A stretch of DNA of 38,208 nucleotides from Lachnospiraceae bacterium (GTDB lineage: Bacteria; Bacillota; Clostridia; Lachnospirales; Lachnospiraceae), in NCBI GenBank assembly GCA_017412055.1, contig JAFQOW010000033.1, positions 1-38,208 on the forward strand. Reading direction: 5' to 3'. A model generated the notes under the pieces. That model saw only the letters and a program-made list of their open reading frames with translations, made no database searches and was not told where the DNA came from. The translations under genes were made by a program, and so were the position numbers. Positions 1-5,657 of this stretch are shown here, one piece after another. Every line of letters starts with the position of its first letter. Position 1 is the stretch's first letter.

Positions 1-155
1 GCAGAAATGATTAAGAGTGCTATAAAGCTACTTTTGACAAATAGATAAAACTGTTGTAAACTTGTGAAAACTAATTAGTGAAATCTTATATCTTAGGGTC
101 TCTCTTTTATTTTCTAACTGACAGTAAATTTACTCCATCTTACAAGTATGCATAT

Positions 156-184
156 TTGACATTTTTAGAAAAGATATATATAAT
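156..184 (+). promoter_or_regulatory. Strong sigma-A-type promoter before the permuted tRNA-like region
   Basis: TTGACA (156-161), a 17-bp spacer and TATAAT (179-184) match the vegetative consensus perfectly. Transcription would begin near 191, about 15 bases before the tRNA 3'-half-like segment. There is no ribosome site or start codon directly downstream, so the first product of this promoter looks like an RNA. Confidence 0.75.
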
Positions 185-207
185 TATATTGTATAATTAA
201 ATTAGTT

Positions 208-242
208 AACAACAGGTCTTGGTTCGATTCCAAGTGTCGCCA
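208..242 (+). tRNA. tRNA 3'-half-like segment (anticodon 3' strand to discriminator)
   Basis: Read in tRNA numbering: AACAA (208-212) as positions 39-43, CAGGT (213-217) as the variable loop, a T-arm with stem CTTGG/CCAAG and loop TTCGATT (218-234), acceptor strand TGTCGCC (235-241) and discriminator A242. The T-loop is canonical (T54 T55 C56, A58). The next bases are ACA, not CCA. The acceptor strand has no partner upstream. Its partner lies downstream at 380-386, so the tRNA halves are in inverted order. This could be a permuted tRNA-like RNA or recombination debris from integration into a tRNA. Confidence 0.55.
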
Positions 243-363
243 ACATAGTAGGATTTCTATCTAATACTATAATTTCTGGTTTTACTTATGACGTTATTAA
301 GATGGCATTTAAGAAAGGAAACGGTGGTTATATGAAGAAAGCAATCAAAGTTATTATGCTTAT

Positions 364-434
364 TGGTCTAGGTAGTTGGGGCGATATGGTGTAATGGTAG
401 CACGTGGTTGATAAATAACCACCCTAGACCACCA
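364..434 (+). repeat. Inverted repeat enclosing the tRNA 5' half, ending in A-CCA
   Basis: TGGTCTAGG (364-372) is perfectly complementary to CCTAGACCA (423-431) and is followed directly by CCA (432-434). The stem encloses the tRNA-like 5' half. The A-CCA end resembles a tRNA acceptor terminus, but the enclosed 50 bases are too short and lack a T-arm, so this is not an ordinary tRNA gene. Confidence 0.6.
380..421 (+). tRNA. tRNA 5'-half-like segment (acceptor 5' strand, D-arm, anticodon arm)
   Basis: Acceptor strand GGCGATA (380-386) pairs with TGTCGCC at 235-241 over 7 bp with one G-T. It is followed by T8 G9, a D-arm with stem GTGT/GCAC and loop AATGGTA (389-403, with G18 G19, A14, A15 and A21), G26, and an anticodon-type arm TGGTT/AACCA around a 7-base loop (405-421). 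The loop GATAAAT lacks the universal T33, and no T-arm follows. Paired instead with 208-212, the anticodon stem has 4 of 5 pairs. A15 also matches T48 of the upstream half (Levitt pair). Confidence 0.55.
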
Positions 435-442
435 AATATTAC

Positions 443-519
443 GAGAACTCGATATGAGTTCTCTTATGATAGGGATACCGATTACCTGCATGGTAGTCGG
501 TATTAACTTTATAAAGTTA
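443..519 (+). repeat. Run of three hairpins downstream of the tRNA-like region
   Basis: GAGAACTC/GAGTTCTC (443-463, 5-base loop), a 12-bp stem with one G-T (475-486 with 492-503, 5-base loop) and the palindrome TAACTTTATAAAGTTA (504-519) follow back to back. None has a proper T-tract, so they look like structured RNA or recombinase sites rather than a terminator. Confidence 0.5.
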
Positions 520-603
520 TACATGGTCATATATCAACTAGTATTAAGAGTTTAGATGATTCAATTATATTATTATATTTACAAGCAAAGGAGCAGTGAC
601 GTT

Positions 604-1161
604 GTGATTGTTTGGATAGATGGTACATATGGAGTTGGCAAAACATCAATTGCATATAAAGTTGAAAATGTGTTTAGTGAAGCAGAAGTATTGGAGTCAG
701 ATGTATATTGGACAGAAATATTTAAAAAGATTATTGACGAAACACCAAAAGGGTGCATTCCTAATTTTGGTGGATGTTTACCACAAAATAACTTGAGATT
801 TATTGAAGAATTTAAGGCAATCATAGAGCAAAAGGAAAAAACAGAGAGAAAAATCGTTGTTATTGATATGACATTAGCAACAAATTGTTGTAGAGATAGA
901 CTTATTTCGTATTTTAGGGATAAAAATATTAATATGCTACATTTTATAATTGAAGCAGATGAAAATGAAATAAGAGAGCGAATAAATAATGATGATAAGC
1001 GTAGCAATAAAACATTAGCACTAGGAGAGCTAAAACAAAATTTGCTGTTTTATGGTAACAATTATATAGATGCTATTCGCATAAATACTATTGATAAGAC
1101 AATTAATGATGCTGTTGATGAGATTGTACAGATTATTAGTAGATATAAGGAAAATATGTAA
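604..1161 (+). CDS. TmrB-like P-loop kinase/ATPase
   Basis: The 185-residue product begins (M)IVWIDGTYGVGKTS, a Walker A motif (GTYGVGKT) at the extreme N-terminus. This layout is typical of the TmrB/AAA_33-like small nucleotide kinases found in tunicamycin-type and aminoglycoside-kinase-like resistance genes. An acidic segment near residue 30 (VLESDVYW) and an ERINNDDKR segment near 140 fit the lid and base-binding regions of such kinases. I choose GTG at 604 because AAAGGAG (587-593) sits 10 bases upstream. An in-frame ATG at 556 would add 16 residues but has no ribosome site. The gene has its own terminator. Substrate is unknown; an antibiotic-inactivating or nucleotide/sugar kinase role is only inference. 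It lies in AT-rich accessory DNA beside a recombinase. Confidence 0.6.
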   Translation: MIVWIDGTYGVGKTSIAYKVENVFSEAEVLESDVYWTEIFKKIIDETPKGCIPNFGGCLPQNNLRFIEEFKAIIEQKEKTERKIVVIDMTLATNCCRDRLISYFRDKNINMLHFIIEADENEIRERINNDDKRSNKTLALGELKQNLLFYGNNYIDAIRINTIDKTINDAVDEIVQIISRYKENM

Positions 1162-1179
1162 TATATAATAAGTATTAAA

Positions 1180-1234
1180 TAAGCCATACGAAACTTGGAA
1201 GTACACTTGCAAGTTTTGTGTGGCTTATTTTTTC
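1180..1234 (+). terminator. Rho-independent terminator after the TmrB-like gene
   Basis: A stem of about 17 bp (1181-1197 with 1210-1226, two G-T pairs) around a 12-base loop is followed by ATTTTTTCT. It ends the TmrB-like transcript. Confidence 0.85.
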
Positions 1235-1405
1235 TATTTATGCAGTATTCAAAGATATAGAATTTAAGCTAATGGAAAAAGATATAGAAATTAGGATAAT
1301 AAGCTGGGGGATTTGCTCGAAAATGAGATAATGAAAAATATAGATTTTAATGTTGGTTAAAAGTGATATTTTGAACTAGCATTGAAGAAAAGGAGGAAAT
1401 CACTA

Positions 1406-2170
1406 ATGAGTAAGGTATATGGATATCTAAGAATTTCAACTAAGCACCAAGACATAAGCAGACAGCGAGTGAATATATTACGAGAATATCCAACCGCTAT
1501 TCTGTTTGAGGAAACACACAGTGGTGGAGATTATAATGGCTGTGTTATATTAGAAAAACTGCTTAAAATAGTTGGGAGTGGAGACACTATTGTTTTTGAC
1601 AGTGTAAGTAGATTTTCTAGAGATAACATAACAGGACCTTTGGAATACAAAAGATTGTTTAAAGACAAGATAAATCTTGTATTCTTAAATGAACCATATA
1701 TTAACACTTACAATTATAGAAAAGCCTTAGACATAGCAATACCAAGAACTGGAACATTTGTAGACCCTATATTACAGGGTGTGGAAGAGGCATTGTTGCA
1801 GTTAGCAGAGAAGCAAGTGCAAGATGCTTTTAATCAAGCCAATAAAGAGTTATTGGATATTCGTTCAAGAACAAGCCAAGCACTGCAAAAGAAGATTGCA
1901 GAGAATAAGGGTTTGCCACAGGAGCAAAGAATCCGAATAGGAAACCAAAAGGAAGATAAATTCATCACTAAGAAGAAATCTATAGCAATTAAAAGAATTG
2001 TTGAAGGTATAGAAAATCAATATTCAGATGAAATGATTATGAATAACATCGTAGGAGATTTAAGAAAACAATTACCAGATAGTAAATATAAAGATATAAG
2101 CCGAAATACTTATTATACCTATAAGCGTGAGGTATTAGGTCGAGATAAACGAGTTTATAAGTTTAATTAA
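1406..2170 (+). CDS. Serine recombinase (resolvase/invertase family)
   Basis: The 254-residue protein opens with VYGYLRISTKHQDISRQ, the N-terminal signature of serine recombinases, with catalytic Ser11 and Arg9. The active-site segment DSVSRFSRD supplies Asp65, Arg69 and Arg72. Residues about 1-140 form the catalytic domain; 140-165 look like the long E helix (QVQDAFNQANKELLDIRS); the C-terminal 80 residues, basic and Tyr-rich, presumably bind DNA. It is a little longer than a classic resolvase and far shorter than a large serine integrase. ATG 1406 is preferred because AAAGGAGG lies 9 bases upstream; an in-frame TTG at 1382 overlaps that site. It may act on the inverted repeats on either side, or be a relic of a mobile element. 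Confidence 0.85.
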   Translation: MSKVYGYLRISTKHQDISRQRVNILREYPTAILFEETHSGGDYNGCVILEKLLKIVGSGDTIVFDSVSRFSRDNITGPLEYKRLFKDKINLVFLNEPYINTYNYRKALDIAIPRTGTFVDPILQGVEEALLQLAEKQVQDAFNQANKELLDIRSRTSQALQKKIAENKGLPQEQRIRIGNQKEDKFITKKKSIAIKRIVEGIENQYSDEMIMNNIVGDLRKQLPDSKYKDISRNTYYTYKREVLGRDKRVYKFN

Positions 2171-2637
2171 GAATAGGGGATTGTGTGTATAGAACAGCTA
2201 ACTTTCTACTTGTACTATGTAAATTGGTATGATAGAATAATGATGAGAAATTCAAGGACATAAAGAGGTGTACCACCCTACATTGCTACCAACAATGTAG
2301 GGCAAGGTTGGTAGATGGGCTACCACACGATACAGACAAGTCTGCGATACACTCATAGATATTTTACAGTATATACAAGTTATTTACAAGTAGATAAATA
2401 TGGGTATAGTAGATTAGTTTTAGCCTTCAAATATATTGCAGGTGTTAAGTGTGGATGCATACATACTTAACACCTGTTCTTGATTTCTCACAGAGTACTC
2501 TATGTGGCAGTGGGTAACCTCTGCCCTTGGGGTATTCGAGTGAGAAATCGGAGTTGTAGCAGACTACGGTTTATTTGGTTTGCTATTTTTAATTTCTGAT
2601 TTCATATACAAAAATATATGGAATAGGAGAGATACCA
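2171..2637 (+). other. 467-bp gene-free gap rich in stem-loops
   Basis: No convincing ORF occurs here. Visible stems are CCCTACATTG/CAATGTAGGG (2276-2285 with 2293-2302), GTAG/CTAC and CAGAC/GTCTG pairs around 2311-2353, a perfect 12-bp stem at 2439-2450/2465-2476, and a 10-bp closing stem at 2482-2491/2540-2549 with hairpins inside. No T-tract follows any stem, so they are not standard terminators. They suggest structured RNA or recombination sites belonging to the neighbouring recombinase. Confidence 0.5.
2439..2567 (+). ncRNA. Candidate structured RNA (multi-stem)
   Basis: Stem 1 CAGGTGTTAAGT (2439-2450) pairs perfectly with 2465-2476. Stem 2 GATTTCTCAC (2482-2491) pairs perfectly with GTGAGAAATC (2540-2549) and encloses AGAGTACTCT (2492-2501) and GGCAG/CTGCC (2506-2510 with 2521-2525), forming a multiloop. 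A small GTAG-CAGA-CTAC hairpin (2556-2567) follows. The lipoprotein gene starts 70 bases later, so a leader or cis-regulatory role is possible. I cannot match it to a known RNA family. Confidence 0.35.
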
Positions 2638-3663
2638 ATGAAACGTAGAAATTTAATTATTGCAACAATATTAGGTTTATCGGTAGCTATGTTAACAGCT
2701 TGTGGAGGCAGTGAGGAAAGTAAAGAGACAACAACCAAACAGAAAACAGAGGTTGAGTCTAGTATTATTATGGCTAATAAGGATACTACAGAGGAAGAGA
2801 CTATAAAAGATGATACGACTACAGAGAATACAACAGTAGTTGTTGATAATGAAACTACTGGAGAAGAAACAACTACTAAGGTAGATGAAACTTCTAAGCA
2901 GGAGACAACGACGAAAAAACAAGAAAAAACTACTGCGAAGCCAACAACAACGCAGAAAGAAACAACAACTAAAAAGCAGGAAACTACTACTGCAAAGCCA
3001 ACGACAACACAGAAAGAAACTACGACTAAACAGCCACAGACTACTACTAAGGAAGAGCAGACAACAAAAAAAGAGGAAGAGACAACTACGGAAGTGTGGA
3101 ATAAAACTGTGTATGAAGAGGCTGCGGAACAGGCGATAGCATCTATGTACTGGTCTAATCCAAGTGTTATTGCGTTTGAGGATCTCGATGGTGATAATAT
3201 ACCAGAGTTATTGCTTCTTAATTATGACTTTCCAACTACAGGTGATATATATAAGTATAAAAACGGAGAATACGAAGGCTATCAAACTTGTTTAGATTAT
3301 ACGCATGAAGATACAAAACTGTATAAAAATACATTAGGGGAGATAATTTTATGTGAAGTATCTAATGATTCGGATTATACAGAAGATTGGGAAAATTACT
3401 ATAATGCTGATATTTTTACGTTTTATAATTGTAAAACTAATGAGCGTGTAGGTGTTTCGAAGGTATATAACAAAGATGGGTCGGTATTTAAATATTTAAG
3501 ATACAATTATGTATATAATAATACGGCTAGTCTTATTATTACGGAAGATGAATATAATCAAATATATTCGGAAGCAACATGTGGTTTAAAATTTTATAAA
3601 AATGTAAATGGTGGAGCTGGTAATGTAAGAGACGCTTATAAAAAGTATCAAACAAATAATTAA
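2638..3663 (+). CDS. Thr-rich surface lipoprotein with a Ca-binding-like repeat
   Basis: The 341-residue product has a lipoprotein signal peptide with lipobox LTAC (Cys22), so it should be anchored to the outer face of the membrane. Residues 25-155 are a low-complexity linker of KETTT/KPTTT repeats, with two near-identical 19-residue units (DNA 2914-3027). Such Thr-rich tracts are common wall-spanning spacers in Lachnospiraceae. The C-terminal domain (about 156-341) contains FEDLDGDNIPELLLLNYD, resembling the DxDxDG calcium-binding repeat of VCBS/FG-GAP and dockerin-like modules. Function of this domain is unknown. GAATAGGAGA lies just upstream of ATG 2638. It may belong with the other exported protein at 4209. 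Confidence 0.75.
   Translation: MKRRNLIIATILGLSVAMLTACGGSEESKETTTKQKTEVESSIIMANKDTTEEETIKDDTTTENTTVVVDNETTGEETTTKVDETSKQETTTKKQEKTTAKPTTTQKETTTKKQETTTAKPTTTQKETTTKQPQTTTKEEQTTKKEEETTTEVWNKTVYEEAAEQAIASMYWSNPSVIAFEDLDGDNIPELLLLNYDFPTTGDIYKYKNGEYEGYQTCLDYTHEDTKLYKNTLGEIILCEVSNDSDYTEDWENYYNADIFTFYNCKTNERVGVSKVYNKDGSVFKYLRYNYVYNNTASLIITEDEYNQIYSEATCGLKFYKNVNGGAGNVRDAYKKYQTNN
2914..3027 (+). repeat. Two tandem 57-bp coding repeats
   Basis: Units 2914-2970 and 2971-3027 encode 19-residue repeats beginning KKQE and ending QKETTT. They differ at one residue (K to T) but at several synonymous positions, so the duplication is not recent. Confidence 0.8.
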
Positions 3664-3748
3664 TATAGTGAATTATTTTGGTATTATTGATTGAAATATA
3701 TATTCAAGCAGTCAATTGTAATAAACGATGGAAAGTGGGAAATATATT

Positions 3749-4141
3749 ATGAAAATTTCAGAGAAGCAAATAGAAACATTAGTTTTGATTAAGGGAATTG
3801 AGCAAAGTGTAGGTGCACTTGATAGATGGAATAGCACTTCAGATATAATTGTAGAATTGTTAAGTAATAAGATAATGGATACTAATGAGTTCCTGGAGAG
3901 TTTGTATGGATTAAAGCAGATGGGGCTGATAGAGGGAGAAATTGACAAGGAAGAAGTGTTGGAAAATCAATTTGTATACGAATATGACGACATAAAACTA
4001 TCTGATGAGGGAGAAAAGGTTATACAACAGGATAACTTTAAAGAAAAGTTAATTAAGATTGTTAAAATGTTATGTGTAGAATTGAAACCAGTTGCACAGG
4101 GAGTGTTGGCTAATATCTTATCGGGTGTAATAGGAAAATAA
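3749..4141 (+). CDS. Small protein of unknown function
   Basis: The 130-residue product is charged and mostly helical by composition (MKISEKQIETLVLIKGIEQS...), with no signal peptide. It has a more hydrophobic C-terminal helix ending LSGVIGK. The central segment VELLSNKIMDTNEFLESLYGLKQMGLIEG resembles the spacing of a winged-helix or helical-bundle domain, but I see no decisive motif. ATG 3749 has a weak upstream GTGGGA; ATG 3728, in frame, has no recognisable ribosome site. A perfect 12-bp hairpin follows the gene, and the exported-protein gene 4209 begins 67 bases downstream. I do not recognise the family. Confidence 0.55.
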   Translation: MKISEKQIETLVLIKGIEQSVGALDRWNSTSDIIVELLSNKIMDTNEFLESLYGLKQMGLIEGEIDKEEVLENQFVYEYDDIKLSDEGEKVIQQDNFKEKLIKIVKMLCVELKPVAQGVLANILSGVIGK

Positions 4142-4154
4142 CAACTAGCTATGT

Positions 4155-4188
4155 AAGAACAGGCATTGATATTTATATGCCTGTTCTT
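4155..4188 (+). terminator. Perfect 12-bp hairpin between two genes
   Basis: AAGAACAGGCAT (4155-4166) pairs perfectly with ATGCCTGTTCTT (4177-4188) around a 10-base loop. Only two to three T residues follow, so termination would be partial. The ribosome site of the next gene starts eight bases later, so the hairpin could instead act as an mRNA processing or attenuation site. Confidence 0.5.
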
Positions 4189-4208
4189 CTGCAAAGAGGA
4201 GGATACTA

Positions 4209-5516
4209 ATGGACGATAATAAAGATAAAGTTGAAAATGTACAAGCTAATGATATTACATCAGTCGATACAGAGCAAAAGGACAATAAGAAGAGAATCAT
4301 CATCATTTCATCAATAGTTGCATCGGTAGTTATTATTGGCTTAATAAGCTGGTTTATTGTTACGGCAATAGATAAAGGACAAGAGTTTGTAAATGGTGTG
4401 TCTGACTCAATGAATAATATAGCTGAAAACATACCAAGTTTAGATTTGGATATTACATTAGAGAGTGAGACTACAACTGAATTAGAAACTACTACAGAGC
4501 AACCAATAACAGAAGAACAGACAACAGAGGAATCAACAACAGTAGACCCATTAACATTAGCTGTAGAAGGGAGTTATACTGATAAAGTTGCAAATTATGA
4601 ATTGTGCACATACATAAGAACATATGAGAATGGTGCAATACGATATGTGTTTATTAGTCCACTTGATGGAACTTTTTATGAAATAGATGACCCAAATGTA
4701 GTGCCACAGTGGGTAGTTGATGATTTGTTAGAAAAAATAGAAGAAGATGAAATGGAAGTTATTAAGCAAACTACAACAGCACCAAAAGTACCTACAGAAG
4801 AAGAGAGAATAGCAAATCTTAAAGAATGGGATAAGGAAAGATATGACTGCACTCCGAATGAGGAAATTCACAAGCTGAAAATTCAGTGGCTTAGAGATAA
4901 TTATGGAGATAAGTTCACTTGTAATGGTATGGAATTTACTTACGATTCATCATATGCTGACTACATTGCAATTGAAAAGAAAAATGATGTTCATTTAATG
5001 ACAAGTAAAACAACATCAATAATCGGTTATGATTACTATAAGAGAAGATATTATAGAGTAGCAGAGTACTTGGGATATTATGGAACGGACCATATATTAT
5101 ACAATAATACAGAGGCATTCGAGTATGCGCATTGGATTGAGTCTGGTGTAGATGAAGGAACGACAGCACCTAACGCAGAAGCTATAAATGAAGGATATGT
5201 TAAAGAATTAGGTTGGACGGAAGATATAAAAGTAAGCGGAGAATATCATTTTTGGGATTTTATAAGTACAGAAGAAGTTCCAGTAAGCATATACGAAGAT
5301 GGATATTTAACTATAAATATTAAATATCCGACTGATACAAAATATAATAAATACAAGTTTACCATAGAAGAATATAATGAGTTTGTAGCTATACATAAAT
5401 GGATAGTAAGTAGTGATACAAGCTATTCGGGATTTGGTTCTGCTTCCAGTGTTGAAGATGCAATAGCACAGGGGTGGACGAAGAATATAACCAAGTACTT
5501 AATTGTAGAAGAATAG
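4209..5516 (+). CDS. Membrane-anchored exported protein with Thr/Glu linker
   Basis: The 435-residue protein has a charged cytoplasmic N-terminus (1-33), one strongly hydrophobic segment (about 34-56) and then an acidic, Thr/Glu-rich linker (about 80-120; TTTELETTTEQP). The rest is presumably outside the cell. The exported region is rich in Tyr, Trp and Glu and contains a second short Thr tract near residue 190 (KQTTTAPKVPTEEE). I recognise no catalytic motif. ATG 4209 is preceded by AGGAGG with a 6-base spacer. A terminator follows. A role in surface binding or sensing would be guesswork. The linker style matches the lipoprotein at 2638 and host chromosomal genes at 22885 and 26671. Confidence 0.7.
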   Translation: MDDNKDKVENVQANDITSVDTEQKDNKKRIIIISSIVASVVIIGLISWFIVTAIDKGQEFVNGVSDSMNNIAENIPSLDLDITLESETTTELETTTEQPITEEQTTEESTTVDPLTLAVEGSYTDKVANYELCTYIRTYENGAIRYVFISPLDGTFYEIDDPNVVPQWVVDDLLEKIEEDEMEVIKQTTTAPKVPTEEERIANLKEWDKERYDCTPNEEIHKLKIQWLRDNYGDKFTCNGMEFTYDSSYADYIAIEKKNDVHLMTSKTTSIIGYDYYKRRYYRVAEYLGYYGTDHILYNNTEAFEYAHWIESGVDEGTTAPNAEAINEGYVKELGWTEDIKVSGEYHFWDFISTEEVPVSIYEDGYLTINIKYPTDTKYNKYKFTIEEYNEFVAIHKWIVSSDTSYSGFGSASSVEDAIAQGWTKNITKYLIVEE

Positions 5517-5529
5517 TTAATTACAAGAC

Positions 5530-5565
5530 AGGGCAACAGTATGACGGCTGTTGCCTTTATGTTAT
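5530..5565 (+). terminator. Terminator separating accessory genes from the NAD operon
   Basis: GGCAACAG (5532-5539) pairs with CTGTTGCC (5548-5555) around an 8-base loop and is followed by TTTATGTTATT. Confidence 0.7.
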
Positions 5566-5595
5566 TATAAATGCTAAAAAAATATGAAAAAAGTG

Positions 5596-5624
5596 TTGAC
5601 ACATTATTGTCAAGATGATATTAT
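5596..5624 (+). promoter_or_regulatory. NAD operon promoter with palindromic operator over the -35
   Basis: TTGACA (5596-5601), 17 bp, TATTAT (5619-5624) is a strong promoter. TTGACA is also the left half of an 18-bp palindrome, TTGACA-N6-TGTCAA (5596-5613). A dimeric repressor bound there would block RNA polymerase. The first gene of the operon encodes a NrtR-like regulator, so autogenous control by that protein is the natural inference. AAGGAGG (5643-5649) then leads to ATG 5658. Confidence 0.7.
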
Positions 5625-5657
5625 CAAAATATAAATAACAGAAAGGAGGAAAATAAT

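Noticed and set aside
364-434. An ordinary complete tRNA gene ending in CCA
   Set aside because: Only about 50 bases lie inside the acceptor-like stem, there is no T-arm, and the anticodon-type loop lacks T33.
2171-2637. CRISPR array in the hairpin-rich gap
   Set aside because: The repeats are inverted pairs, not regularly spaced direct repeats, and no cas genes are present.
2885-3139. Lys/Arg-rich 84-codon ORF in another frame of the lipoprotein gene
   Set aside because: It is a frame-shifted reading of the KETTT repeats, with no independent start signal.
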